In this document: positions 1-9,390 of the stretch, one piece after another | Numbering within the stretch: position 1 is the first letter of the stretch | Layout of the letters: each line of letters opens with the position of its first letter | Assembly (NCBI RefSeq): GCF_004353925.1 | Contig: NZ_SMOK01000022.1 | Span: forward strand, 86,554 to 150,553 | Direction: 5' to 3' | Source of the DNA: Pseudomonas sp. H9 | Lineage (GTDB): Bacteria; Pseudomonadota; Gammaproteobacteria; Pseudomonadales; Pseudomonadaceae | DNA: 64,000 bases | Made by a program: the position numbers and the translations under genes | The notes under the pieces: generated by a model | The model's input: the letters and a program-made list of their open reading frames with translations, nothing else | What the model was told of the DNA's origin: nothing | Databases searched by the model: none

Positions 1-216
1 GCGCGCGGCGTGACGGTCGTGACTGCCCAGCACCTCCTGGAGAAAGACGATATCGGCCTGGGTGCTGCGCACCGCTTCACGCAGTTCGGGCAGGATGAAG
101 CGGCGGTTGAAGGCCGTGAAGCCCTTGTGGGTGTTGACGGTCAATACCTGCAGACGTCGCACAGGGGGCGCTGCTTGCGGGGTGCAAAGGAGGGTAGGAT
201 CGGGTTCGACGTTCAC
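1..216 (-). CDS. Endonuclease/exonuclease/phosphatase family protein, N-terminal part only
   Basis: The gene is cut by the window start, so only the first 72 codons are visible. It opens at a GTG preceded by AGGAGC. The fragment reads LTVNTHKGF near residue 30 and DIVFLQEV near residue 60, the first two conserved blocks of the EEP fold (metal-dependent phosphodiesterases; the second contains the metal-binding Glu). It lies downstream of glgX on the same strand, 62 bp after the glgX stop, so it may be read from the glycogen operon. YbhP-like proteins often sit beside a cardiolipin synthase, but that neighbour would be outside the window. Substrate is unknown. Confidence 0.8.
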   Translation of the reverse strand, partial: MNVEPDPTLLCTPQAAPPVRRLQVLTVNTHKGFTAFNRRFILPELREAVRSTQADIVFLQEVLGSHDRHAAR

Positions 217-278
217 GGTTGCTCCTGATCGACAAGCCTACTGCATGGGACCGGCCCGCTGGTGGTCAGTTCCGCTGT

Positions 279-2423
279 TCAAGTGTCGTCTATCTGCTCC
301 AACTCCAGCAGCACCAGCGAGCGTCCCGAGACCTCCAGAAGGCTTTCGAACGCGTGGCGCTCGCCCTTGCGCAACTGCGGCCTAACAGTGTCGATCAGGC
401 AGTTCCAGTGTTCACCTTCGGGCACCTGCGGCAGCGTAAAGGTAACGCTGTCGTGGTGAGCATTGACGATCAGCAGCAACGTGGCATCGGCGCCAGGGCG
501 CTGAATGCCGCTGACCTGCGCACGACCATCCATGAGCATGCCCAGGCTTCGACCATGATTGTCTTGCCATTGCTCGACAGTCATTTCATTGCCCTGCGGG
601 TCGAGCCAGGTGACGTCCTTGACCCCGATCGCTTCATTGTAATCACCCACCAGAAAACGTGAGCGGCGCAGGATCGGATACGCCAGGCGCAGTTTGGTCA
701 GGCGCCTGACGAATTTGAGCAGGGCGGTGCCTTCGTCATCCAGCGCCCAGTTGACCCAGCCGATTTCGCTGTCTTGGCAGTAGGCATTGTTGTTGCCGTG
801 CTGGGTACGGCTGAACTCGTCGCCGGCGACGATCATCGGCGTGCCCTGGGCCAGGAGCAGAGTGGCGAAAAAGTTGCGCATCTGACGCAGGCGCAGTGCA
901 TTGATCTGGGCATCGTCGGTGGGGCCTTCGACACCGTGATTCCAGGATAGGTTGTTGTTACTGCCGTCCTCATTGTTCTCGTCGTTGTCTTCGTTGTGCT
1001 TATCGTTGTACGAGACCAGGTCGCGCAGGGTGAAACCATCGTGTGCGGTGACGAAGTTGACCGAGGCATAGGGCCGCCGGCCACGGCGGTTGAACAGTTC
1101 GCCAGACGCGGTCATGCGCGCGGCAAAGTCGGCCAACTGGCCTTCATCGCCTTTCCAGAAGGCACGCACGGTGTCGCGAAAGCGGTCGTTCCATTCGGCC
1201 CAACCGGGGGCAAAGTTGCCGACCTGATAGCCTCCGGGGCCGCAGTCCCAAGGCTCGGCGATCAGTTTGACCTGGCTGAGCAGCGGGTCCTGGCGGCAGG
1301 CCACGAGGAAGCTGTGGCGTTCGTCAAAGCCTTCGTGATAACGGCCAAGAATGGTCGCCAGGTCGAAGCGAAAGCCATCGACATGCATTTCGCCGGCCCA
1401 GTAACGCAGCGAATCGGTGACCAGTTGCAACACACAGGGGTGACTCAGATCCAGGGTATTACCGGTGCCCGAATCGTTGATGTAGAAACGCTTGTCGTCG
1501 GGCATCAGCCGATAGTAAGAGGCGTTGTCGATACCGCGCATCGACAGGGTCGGCCCCAGTTCATTGCCTTCGGCGGTGTGGTTGTAGACCACATCGAGAA
1601 TCACCTCCAGGCCGGCGTCGTGCAGGTGCGCGACCATCTCTTTGAATTCGGCAATTTTACCGTTGGCCAGGTAGCGTGGGTGCGGGGCAAAGAAGGCAAT
1701 GCTGTTGTAGCCCCAATAGTTGTTCAGCCCCTTTTGCAGCAGGTGTTGGTCATTGACGAAGGCGTGGATGGGCAACAGCTCGATGGAGGAAACGCCCAGC
1801 TGCTTGATGTGGTTGAGCAACTCATCGCACATCAGCCCGGCAAAGGTGCCGCGGTTGGCTTCCGGCACCGCTGGGTGGCGCATGCTGATACCGCGGACAT
1901 GGGCCTCGTAGAGAATGGTGCGATCCCAGGGCACGCCAACGCGCTGGTCGCGGCCCCAGGTGTAAGCGGGGTCGATGACCTTGCATTTGGGCACGAACGG
2001 GGCGCTGTCGCGCTCATCGAAACTCAGGTCGCCATCAGCGTGACCAATGGTGTAGCCAAACAACGCCTCGGACCATTTCAGGCTACCCACCAGTTGTTTG
2101 GCGTAAGGGTCGATCAGCAACTTATTGGGGTTGAAACGGTGGCCCTGTTGCGGCGCGTAAGGGCCGTGGACCCGGTAACCATAAATCTGCCCGGGGTGGG
2201 CGTCTGGCAGGTAGCCGTGGAAGATCTCGTCGGTGTATTCCGGCAGCTCGATGCGTTCCAGCTCAACCTCACCGCTGGCATCGAACAGGCACAGCTCAAC
2301 CTTGGTGGCGTGGGCTGAGAACAGGGCAAAGTTGACCCCCAAGCCATCCCAGGTGGCGCCCAGCGGAAAAGGCAGGCCTTCACGGAGGCGCGAGGGTTCG
2401 GCGGCTGGCGTGGGCTTTTTCAT
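279..2423 (-). CDS. glgX: Glycogen debranching enzyme GlgX
   Basis: A 714-residue GH13 isoamylase-type enzyme that hydrolyses alpha-1,6 branches of limit-dextrins. The first 110 residues or so form a CBM48-like beta-sandwich. The catalytic barrel shows DVVYNHT, then GFRFD with the nucleophile near Asp354, then AEPWDCG with the acid/base Glu, and TAHDGFTL. The ATG at 2423 was chosen because CAAGGAGC precedes it closely and it starts just ahead of conserved sequence; a longer in-frame reading to 2471 would begin inside a REP. It is the last glucan gene of the operon running from glgA. It supplies linear maltodextrins to MalQ and the TreY/TreZ pair. Confidence 0.96.
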   Translation of the reverse strand: MKKPTPAAEPSRLREGLPFPLGATWDGLGVNFALFSAHATKVELCLFDASGEVELERIELPEYTDEIFHGYLPDAHPGQIYGYRVHGPYAPQQGHRFNPNKLLIDPYAKQLVGSLKWSEALFGYTIGHADGDLSFDERDSAPFVPKCKVIDPAYTWGRDQRVGVPWDRTILYEAHVRGISMRHPAVPEANRGTFAGLMCDELLNHIKQLGVSSIELLPIHAFVNDQHLLQKGLNNYWGYNSIAFFAPHPRYLANGKIAEFKEMVAHLHDAGLEVILDVVYNHTAEGNELGPTLSMRGIDNASYYRLMPDDKRFYINDSGTGNTLDLSHPCVLQLVTDSLRYWAGEMHVDGFRFDLATILGRYHEGFDERHSFLVACRQDPLLSQVKLIAEPWDCGPGGYQVGNFAPGWAEWNDRFRDTVRAFWKGDEGQLADFAARMTASGELFNRRGRRPYASVNFVTAHDGFTLRDLVSYNDKHNEDNDENNEDGSNNNLSWNHGVEGPTDDAQINALRLRQMRNFFATLLLAQGTPMIVAGDEFSRTQHGNNNAYCQDSEIGWVNWALDDEGTALLKFVRRLTKLRLAYPILRRSRFLVGDYNEAIGVKDVTWLDPQGNEMTVEQWQDNHGRSLGMLMDGRAQVSGIQRPGADATLLLIVNAHHDSVTFTLPQVPEGEHWNCLIDTVRPQLRKGERHAFESLLEVSGRSLVLLELEQIDDT

Positions 2424-2448
2424 GGTGCTCCTTGGGCGGGTGGGTTGA

Positions 2449-2504
2449 TCGCGGGGCAAGCTCGCTCCCACAGTGTGCTGTGTGGGAGCGGGCTTGCCCC
2501 GCGA
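2449..2504. repeat. REP inverted pair between DUF2934 gene and glgX
   Basis: Two facing copies of the pseudomonad REP core (GCGGGGCAAG / CTTGCCCCGC) form a long hairpin around a loop of GTGTGCTGTG. It sits inside the operon, in front of the glgX ribosome binding site. It could stabilise or attenuate the transcript between the two genes. Function is inferred. Confidence 0.85.
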
Positions 2505-2510
2505 AAGGGA

Positions 2511-2750
2511 TCACGCAACAGGCGGTTTCTTGCCCACCCGCGGCTTTTTCACCGCAGCCGGTTTACTCGGCGGTGCCTCTGTTGCCGGTTTAGCCTTGGC
2601 CTTGCGCGGTGTAGCCTTGGGCGCCAGCGATTCGGCTTCGGCCAGTTTACGGGCCATTTCCCAATGGCGAATTTCCTGGCCTTCGGGCTTACCTTCGGAC
2701 TCCCAGATCTGATAGGCAAATTCACGAACACGTTTTTCTTCAATACTCAT
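2511..2750 (-). CDS. DUF2934 small protein of the glycogen operon
   Basis: A 79-residue protein. The first 45 residues match DUF2934: a helical block with REFAYQIWESEG and HWEMARKLAEAE. The remainder is a lysine-, alanine- and proline-rich tail (residues 46-79) that resembles histone-like basic tails and is likely disordered. It lies between treY and glgX, 18 bp after the treY start-side neighbour would end in minus-strand order, and is presumably co-transcribed. As I recall, a similar small gene occupies this place in P. aeruginosa (between treY and glgX). The biochemical role is unknown. The basic tail suggests a nucleic-acid or polyanion contact, which is inference. Confidence 0.85.
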   Translation of the reverse strand: MSIEEKRVREFAYQIWESEGKPEGQEIRHWEMARKLAEAESLAPKATPRKAKAKPATEAPPSKPAAVKKPRVGKKPPVA

Positions 2751-2768
2751 CTCGACGCTCCTGAGGGC

Positions 2769-5537
2769 TTAGGCATGATCAATCAACAGGTTGACCGGAA
2801 ACTCCTTGAGTGCAGCGCTGAGTAACAGCTCCTTTGAGGCTGTGACTGCGCTGCTGGCAAAAAGTCCCGAGCAAGTGGCAGGTGACACGTCAAACGGCAA
2901 GCGCAGGCGGGTATCGTCCCAGTTCTGTGCCGGGATCAAGGGAATCGGGGTATCACCAAGCAAGCCACAGGCCAGGCGCGGGACAATCACCAGCGCGCGC
3001 GCTTCATCGCTGATCCGGGCAAACGCCACGACTTGCTCCGCGTGTCTGCCCAGCACCTGCACGGGCAGGTAGCGGCCCTGCGCAAACAGCTCGGTGTACT
3101 GTCGGCGACGTTCCAGCACCTGGCTGATCAGCGCTTGCTTGATGCGACCATTGCGCCATTGTTGAAGCAACTGCACCGTGTGGGTGCTGTCGTCCAGTGC
3201 CTGGCGGCGTGCTGAATAGTCCACGGCGCGGCGGTTGTCGGGGTCAACCAGGCTCAGGTCCCAGAATTCGCTGCCCTGATACAGGTCAGGCACCCCCGGG
3301 GCGGTCATGCGGAGCAGGCACTGGCCAAGGCTGTTCAAGGCACCCGCGCAGGCGATGGCGTTGGCCGCTTGAGCTAACGAGTGGCGTAGTTGCTGGTTTT
3401 GCGGGTCAAGCAACAGGCTGTGGATGTAGGCCAGGCAGGCGTGTTCGCAGGCTTCGTTGGGGGCGCTCCAGCTGCTGCGCAGTTTGGCTTCGCGCAGGGC
3501 TTTGCGCTGCCACTGTTGCAGACGCTCGGCGTAGGCTTGCAGTGCCAATGGGTCGCGTTCGTTGAGGTCCATCGGCCAGCTGCCGAGTAAGGTTTGGTAC
3601 AGCATCCATTCGTCAGCAGGCCCTGGGGCGATGCCGTCTGCCAGCGCACTGCGCAGCGGCGTGGCGAGCTCTCGCCAATGCTCGACGCGGCTGACGAACC
3701 ATTCGCTGCGCTCGCTCAGCACCGCCAGGCGTGCGCGGTGGTCTTCGCCGCGTTTGTGGTCATGGGTGGCGGTACATAACAGATTGTGAGGGAATTGCGC
3801 CTGGCGTTGGCTATTGGCGTGATGAAAGGCGCAGACCGGGGCGCTGAAGCGCTCGGCTGCAAAGCCCACGTCATTGCGTGAAAGCAACACGGCCGAGCGA
3901 TAGAAGGCGGTGTCTTCCACGGCTTTAGCTGCCGTCGGCGCTGTCAGTTGCTGGAAGCGGATGCAGGCGTGGCGCAGGTGCTTACGCGCCAGGCCCAGGG
4001 GCAGGCGGCGCCAGGGCTGGCCGCCGAGCCAGCCCTCCAGCGCATCGAGCACCGGCCAGTCGCCTTCATTCAGGCTTTGCCGGGCAGCCGCCAGCGCCTG
4101 TTCACGCAACGGCGCATCCTCGGCCGGGCAACCGCCAGCGTGCAGGTAGGTACGGTAAACGGGGTAATGCTCAACCAGTGCTTGTAACGCTCGACGAATA
4201 GCGCCCAGGGTCAGGTCGCGACTGATCAGGTCATCGCGGGCCACTTGCAACAAGGCCTGGGCCACCGACTCGAAATCACCGGCAAGACTGCCCCCCAGAA
4301 CCTGCTGGCGCGCCAGGCGCACCTCTTCGGCAAAGGCCGGGCGCTCGCTGAGGGCGCTCCAGGCTTCAGAGAGTGTGGATTCGCCGGCCGGGTCATGCTG
4401 CAACAGGCTGACCTGATTCATGAACTCATAGCCTGTGGTGCCATCCACTCCCCAGTCCTGATGCAACTGCTCGTTCGCGCCGAGAATTTTCTCGACGTAA
4501 AGGGGGAAGTGTTCCAGTGCCGCGTTCAGGGGCCGTTGTGCCAACAGCGCATCAACCCGCCGCCGTAATTTACGGCAGTAGCCGCGTGGGTCAGCCAGGC
4601 CGTCGATATGGTCAATGCGCAGACCGTCGATCAAGCCTTTGCCAATCAGCTCGAAAATTTTCTCGTGGGTGGCCTCGAACACCTCAGGGCGTTCCACGCG
4701 CAGGCCCGCCAGTTCGTTGATATCGAAAAAGCGTCGCCAATTGATGTCGTCGGCGGCAGTGCGCCAACTGGCCAGGCGATAGGCCTGCTGTTCGAGCAAC
4801 TGGTGCAGGCGCTCGAAGCCGGTCGTGGTCCGCCCGTCGAAGGCTTCGAGCAGGCTGTCGATCGACACCCGGCGGGCCAGAGCAGCGAGTTCCTGCTGCA
4901 ACAACGCTGCGGCAGTGGTGGCTTCGGCAACACCCTGCAAGGCTGTGAAGCGGGTGCCCAAGGCCTGCAGCGCAGGGTTGTCGCTGACACCCAGGATGTG
5001 CCCGTAATCGCACGGGTTGAGGGGGAAGCGATGTTCATGATGGCGGATGTAAAAGCGACCATCACTGGCTTGAAAACACAGGGGAGTGTCGCCTGCGCGC
5101 AGGGCGGCAGCGTAGTCGGTGGCGAGAAACGGCAGCAAGAGCTGGCCTTCCAGCAAAGGGTCGGTCGAGTGCCACTGGATGTCAAAAAAGCGGCTGTAGC
5201 GACTGCGCCGCCCCCAGGTCAGCAGGTCTTGCCACCAAGGGTTGTCACTGCTGACGGCCATGTGGTTAGAAACAATATCGAGGATCAGGCCCATGCCATG
5301 GGCGCGCAGCGCGGCCACCAGCCTGGCCAGGGCGGCCTCGCCACCCAGCGCCGGGTTGACCTGGGTCGGGTCGATCACATCGTAACCATGCATTGAGCCA
5401 GGGCGGGCGCTGAGCAAGGGTGATGCGTACAGGTGGCTGATGCCCAGGCGTGCAAAATAGGGCACCAGCGGCAACGCGTCGTCGAGGCTGAAACCCGCAT
5501 GAAACTGCAGGCGCAAGGTGGCATTCAGGGCGCTCAC
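2769..5537 (-). CDS. treY: Maltooligosyl trehalose synthase TreY
   Basis: A 922-residue GH13 enzyme that isomerises the reducing-end alpha-1,4 bond of a maltodextrin into the alpha-1,1 bond of maltooligosyl trehalose. Visible blocks are SHLYASPLL and HGYDVIDP near the N-terminus, DIVSNHMA, GLRIDHIDGL with the likely nucleophile near Asp309, CTATHDHKRGED, and TAPGVPDLYQG near the C-terminus. The length fits the family, with its large inserted helical domain. The ATG overlaps the malQ stop by 4 nt (ATGA), so translation is probably coupled. Together with TreZ it makes trehalose, a desiccation and osmotic protectant, from glucan. Confidence 0.96.
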   Translation of the reverse strand: MSALNATLRLQFHAGFSLDDALPLVPYFARLGISHLYASPLLSARPGSMHGYDVIDPTQVNPALGGEAALARLVAALRAHGMGLILDIVSNHMAVSSDNPWWQDLLTWGRRSRYSRFFDIQWHSTDPLLEGQLLLPFLATDYAAALRAGDTPLCFQASDGRFYIRHHEHRFPLNPCDYGHILGVSDNPALQALGTRFTALQGVAEATTAAALLQQELAALARRVSIDSLLEAFDGRTTTGFERLHQLLEQQAYRLASWRTAADDINWRRFFDINELAGLRVERPEVFEATHEKIFELIGKGLIDGLRIDHIDGLADPRGYCRKLRRRVDALLAQRPLNAALEHFPLYVEKILGANEQLHQDWGVDGTTGYEFMNQVSLLQHDPAGESTLSEAWSALSERPAFAEEVRLARQQVLGGSLAGDFESVAQALLQVARDDLISRDLTLGAIRRALQALVEHYPVYRTYLHAGGCPAEDAPLREQALAAARQSLNEGDWPVLDALEGWLGGQPWRRLPLGLARKHLRHACIRFQQLTAPTAAKAVEDTAFYRSAVLLSRNDVGFAAERFSAPVCAFHHANSQRQAQFPHNLLCTATHDHKRGEDHRARLAVLSERSEWFVSRVEHWRELATPLRSALADGIAPGPADEWMLYQTLLGSWPMDLNERDPLALQAYAERLQQWQRKALREAKLRSSWSAPNEACEHACLAYIHSLLLDPQNQQLRHSLAQAANAIACAGALNSLGQCLLRMTAPGVPDLYQGSEFWDLSLVDPDNRRAVDYSARRQALDDSTHTVQLLQQWRNGRIKQALISQVLERRRQYTELFAQGRYLPVQVLGRHAEQVVAFARISDEARALVIVPRLACGLLGDTPIPLIPAQNWDDTRLRLPFDVSPATCSGLFASSAVTASKELLLSAALKEFPVNLLIDHA

Positions 5538-7603
5538 CGGTCACGCTCCCAGGCCTGCTCGCGGGCCTGGGCCAGCAGCTCCAGGCGGCGTGCCGCATCG
5601 GGATCATCCAGCAACTGCACGGCGGGCTGGGCAAAACGTCGGCGCCAGTTGGGGTGGCTGTCGACGGTGCCGGGCAGGTTGGGCTGTTCGTCGACGCCCA
5701 GCAGGTCTTCCAGCGGCACCATCACCAGTGGTGCGCGGGTATGCCCCAGATAGCGGATGCAGGCGTCAATCAACTGATCACTGTCGGCATGTTCGCCATA
5801 GTTGCTGTGCAGGGCCTGTCGCAGGCCTTCACGCTCCTGATGGCGAACGTTGCGCCAGTGTCGCTCGGTGGCTTCGTCGATCAGTGACAGGCGCTGATTC
5901 CAGTCGATATCGCGTCCTTGCAACCAGCCGGCCAAAGGTGGCAAGTCGTGGGTGCTGGAGGTCGCCAGGGCGTTGTCGGGCCAGTCGAGAATGGCTTTGA
6001 AATGCCCCGGCGGTTCTTGTTCGAACTGCAGCACCCGCATCCCCAGGATGGCCCGTTCGGCGAGTTTTTCCCGCAGGCCTTCAGGCACGGTGCCGAGGTC
6101 TTCGCCCAGGACAATCGTTCGATGCCGCACCGACTCCAGGCACAGCAGGCGCAGCAGGTCATCGAGCGGATAGTGCAAGTAGGCGCCTTCACTGGCGTGC
6201 TTGCCGCGGGGAATCAGCCACAGGCGTTGCAAGCCCATGACGTGGTCGATGCGCAAACCGCCAGCGTGGGCGAAGTTGGCCCGCAGCAGCTCGATGAAGG
6301 CGCGGTAGCCGTTACGGCGCAACCCTTCGGGCGAGAAGGCGCAGATGCCCCAATTTTGCCCCGAGCGGTTGAGGATATCAGGCGGGGCGCCGACATTGAG
6401 TTCGGCCAGCAGTTCGTCCTGGCGGCTCCAGGCCTGGCTGCCGGCACCGTCGGTGCCCACGGCCAGGTCGGCAATCAGGCCGATGGCCATGCCGTTGCTG
6501 CGGGCGGCGTCTTGCGCGCGTTGCAGGCTGCGCTCGATCAACCATTGGCAGAAGGCATGAAACTGAATCTGGCTCTGATGCTCAATGGCAAAGGCGGCGA
6601 CCTCGGGGCTGTCGGGGTTGTGCCAGGCGCTGGGCCATTGTCGCCAGTCCGGGGTCAGCCCTTGAGCGTGTGCTTGTTCCTGCAGCACTTCGAAGCGGCA
6701 GTGCTGCTCCAGTGGGTGGCCGGCCTGGGTGCGGTAACTGTCGAAATCGACGCGTAACGGATGATCGCCATCGATGAAGTCTTCATACAAGCACTGCAGA
6801 AGCTGGTAGCGTGCAGTGGCGGCTTCGGGCCAGTCGATCAGTGGCTGATCTTCAAGCTGCTGGAGCGTTTGTTCCAGGCCCAGGGTCTCTATTGCCATTC
6901 GCACAGCGCGCTCGCCGAGTAGCGCTGCAGGGCTGGCATACACGCTGTTGAGCCACAAGCGGCTGGACGGTGAATAGGGGCTGTAGCGCTGCGTATCGCT
7001 GGCGAACATGGCGTGTAACGGGCTGATAGCCAGTGCATCGGCACCGCGCTCGGCAGCGCTGCGGGCCAGTTGTTCAAGGGCCAGGCAATCACCGAAGCCA
7101 CCATCGCCGGTGCGACGCAGGCTGTAGAGTTGCGCACTGATGCCCCAGCAGCGCGGTGTTGGCGTGCTCAGGGCATCGTTGAGGCTGAAGCAACGTGCAG
7201 GGGCCACCGCCAGGGTGAAACACTGACCGCCGATCTCGACCTGGTGGTAACCCAGCGGCAGCCCAGGGGGCAGCGCACTGTTGGCATCCAGGTGCAGATG
7301 CTGTTCGGTGCCATTCTCTTCGAGCACCCGGCAAGGGCTGTTGGCGGCGAAGAACGCTGACAGGTCCAGCGGCTGTTGCACATCGACGGTCAACAACGGC
7401 GGCAGGTGTCGGGCATCGTGGGCTACCTTCAGTGCCTGGATACTGGCGTTGATACTTTGTGCATCCGCAGCCGGGTGGCCAAGCCCGGCCAGTACCTGGC
7501 GCAGGGCCGCGTCGCTGACCCGTTGCGCCTGGCCGTTGGCGTCAATCCAGTCCACGGCGATGCCGGCCAATTGCGCCAGTTGCTGCAGGTGGGCATCAGT
7601 CAT
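5534..7603 (-). CDS. malQ: 4-alpha-glucanotransferase MalQ (amylomaltase)
   Basis: A 689-residue GH77 disproportionating enzyme that moves maltooligosyl units between alpha-1,4 glucans. The GH77 signatures are GGLRIDHVMGL with the nucleophile near Asp453, LGEDLGTVPEGLR with the acid/base Glu, and STHDLPPLAGW. The start at 7603 gives an 8-nt overlap with the treZ stop (ATGACTGA), the usual arrangement of translational coupling; the reading frame is open 48 codons further upstream but only inside treZ. It sits in the middle of the glgA-treZ-malQ-treY-glgX unit and probably recycles short dextrins into chains long enough for TreY. Confidence 0.96.
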   Translation of the reverse strand: MTDAHLQQLAQLAGIAVDWIDANGQAQRVSDAALRQVLAGLGHPAADAQSINASIQALKVAHDARHLPPLLTVDVQQPLDLSAFFAANSPCRVLEENGTEQHLHLDANSALPPGLPLGYHQVEIGGQCFTLAVAPARCFSLNDALSTPTPRCWGISAQLYSLRRTGDGGFGDCLALEQLARSAAERGADALAISPLHAMFASDTQRYSPYSPSSRLWLNSVYASPAALLGERAVRMAIETLGLEQTLQQLEDQPLIDWPEAATARYQLLQCLYEDFIDGDHPLRVDFDSYRTQAGHPLEQHCRFEVLQEQAHAQGLTPDWRQWPSAWHNPDSPEVAAFAIEHQSQIQFHAFCQWLIERSLQRAQDAARSNGMAIGLIADLAVGTDGAGSQAWSRQDELLAELNVGAPPDILNRSGQNWGICAFSPEGLRRNGYRAFIELLRANFAHAGGLRIDHVMGLQRLWLIPRGKHASEGAYLHYPLDDLLRLLCLESVRHRTIVLGEDLGTVPEGLREKLAERAILGMRVLQFEQEPPGHFKAILDWPDNALATSSTHDLPPLAGWLQGRDIDWNQRLSLIDEATERHWRNVRHQEREGLRQALHSNYGEHADSDQLIDACIRYLGHTRAPLVMVPLEDLLGVDEQPNLPGTVDSHPNWRRRFAQPAVQLLDDPDAARRLELLAQAREQAWERDR

Positions 7604-9374
7604 GGGCAGGCTCCGGCGTGTGGGGTGGTAGCAGGCTGACCAAGGCGCTATAGGCCGGCAGTTGATTGGCAGCAAACGCATCGACAGTGCAGCAGAACAA
7701 CCAGCTGGAGGTTTCAGGCAGCGCACAGGGCACAGCGCGCGCGTCAAGGTTCAGGTCAATGCGTAACACACTGCCATCACCCAGGCGCCAGCGTGCGGTC
7801 AGCGCCTTCTCGGCAATCACCTCGGCAGCGATGGCGCGGCTGCCCGGCAGATGGGCAATGACGTGCTGATGACGCAGCTGCAACAACTGTCGGTAGAACG
7901 CCTGCCAAGGACGATTCAGTTCATCTGGCCATTGCGGGCGTGAGGCGTTGAAGGTGGCCGGTGTATTGGGATCGGCAATAGTCGCCCGTTGCGCGGCGTC
8001 GCTGAAGGCTTTGAAGCCTGCGAATTCAGCGCGTCGTCCGTTACGTACAGCGTCGGCCAGTTGCGGGTGGTGGTCGGTAAAGAACAGAAACGGTTGTTCG
8101 CTGCCGCCTTCTTCGCCCATGAACAACAGCGGGATCATCGGCGACAGCAGCAACAGCGTCGTGGCTGCACGTAGCGCCTGGGGCGGGCAGAGCCGCGTCA
8201 GCCGCTCGCCGTGGGCACGGTTGCCGACCTGGTCATGGTTCTGCAGGAACAACACAAAAGCGCTGGGAGGCAAGTGGGCGCTGGGCTCGCCGCGCGGGTG
8301 GCCGTTGCGATCAGGTTCACCCTGAAAGACGAAGCCCTGGCTCAAGCACCTTGCCAGTTTTTCAATGCTCGCTTGGCTGTAGTCGGCATAGTAGGCCTCA
8401 TCTTCCCCGGTCAGCAGAACGTGCAGGGCGTTATGACCATCATCATTCCACTGCCCGTCGAAGGCGTTTTTAAGCAGGCTGGCTTGGTTGTGTTCGTTCT
8501 CCAGCACCAGCCACACATGCCGGCCGCTGGGTATGCTGCGGCGCACACGTTGGTTAAACGACAGCAGAAAATCGGGATCATCGATGGCATGCACCGCGTC
8601 CAGGCGCAAGCCATCGAAGCGGTAGTCATGCAGCCACATCAGGGCATTTTCGATAAAGAAGTCGCGCACCTGGCGGCGGCGAAAATCGATGGCAGCACCC
8701 CAAGGGGTGTGGCGGTCATCACGAAAAAAGTCGCGGGCATAGTGATTGAGGTAATTACCGTCCGGGCCGAAGTGGTTGTAGACCACGTCCAGTAGCACCA
8801 TCAGGCCAAGACCGTGGGCCTGGTCGATCAACTGACACAACTGCTGCGGGGAGCCATAACTGTGTTGCGGTGCGAAGGGCAGGGCACCGTCGTAACCCCA
8901 ATTGCGCTCACCGGGAAACTGCCCCAATGGCATCAGCTCGATTGCGGTAATACCCAAGGCTGCCAGGCGTGGCAGTTGCTCGATAACGGCGCTGTAGCCA
9001 CCCATCAGGCCAACATGAACCTCGTAGATCACCGCCTGATGCCAAGGCCGCCCTTGCCAGTCGCTGTGCTGCCAAGGGTAAGCCGTTGGGTCGACAACCA
9101 GGCTGGGGCCGTGCACGCCTTCGGGTTGAAAACGTGACGCCGGGTCGGGCACCAGCTGTTCACCGTTGATGCAATAGCGGTAGCGACTGCCGGCGTTAGC
9201 CAGGCAGCGCCCGCGGAACCAGCCGTCGGCACCGCGCTGCAAGGGCAGACGCCGGTCTGCTTGCAGGCACACCTCGACGCTGTGGGCATTGGGTGCCCAC
9301 AGCGCGAAGCGCACCGTGTTGTCGTCAAGCATCACGGCCCCGTGGGTCGCGAACTGATCTGACCTCAAGGGCAT
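7596..9374 (-). CDS. treZ: Malto-oligosyltrehalose trehalohydrolase TreZ
   Basis: A 592-residue GH13 hydrolase that releases trehalose from maltooligosyl trehalose. It has an N-terminal beta-sandwich (FALWAPNAHSVEV), then DVVYNHFGPDGNYL, GLRLDAVHAI with the nucleophile near Asp259, LVLENEHN with the acid/base Glu, and FLQNHDQVGNRA. The ATG at 9374 has AAGGTGG five bases upstream; a GTG at 9383 is a possible alternative and would add three residues. It follows the glgA stop by 16 bp. Its partner TreY is two genes downstream. Confidence 0.95.
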   Translation of the reverse strand: MPLRSDQFATHGAVMLDDNTVRFALWAPNAHSVEVCLQADRRLPLQRGADGWFRGRCLANAGSRYRYCINGEQLVPDPASRFQPEGVHGPSLVVDPTAYPWQHSDWQGRPWHQAVIYEVHVGLMGGYSAVIEQLPRLAALGITAIELMPLGQFPGERNWGYDGALPFAPQHSYGSPQQLCQLIDQAHGLGLMVLLDVVYNHFGPDGNYLNHYARDFFRDDRHTPWGAAIDFRRRQVRDFFIENALMWLHDYRFDGLRLDAVHAIDDPDFLLSFNQRVRRSIPSGRHVWLVLENEHNQASLLKNAFDGQWNDDGHNALHVLLTGEDEAYYADYSQASIEKLARCLSQGFVFQGEPDRNGHPRGEPSAHLPPSAFVLFLQNHDQVGNRAHGERLTRLCPPQALRAATTLLLLSPMIPLLFMGEEGGSEQPFLFFTDHHPQLADAVRNGRRAEFAGFKAFSDAAQRATIADPNTPATFNASRPQWPDELNRPWQAFYRQLLQLRHQHVIAHLPGSRAIAAEVIAEKALTARWRLGDGSVLRIDLNLDARAVPCALPETSSWLFCCTVDAFAANQLPAYSALVSLLPPHTPEPAHD

Positions 9375-9390
9375 ACCGGCCACCTTGGCC

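Noticed and set aside
996..2318. 440-codon open frame on the plus strand across glgX
   Set aside because: Shadow of the GC-rich glgX coding strand: no ribosome site, no recognisable domain, while glgX has all GH13 motifs.
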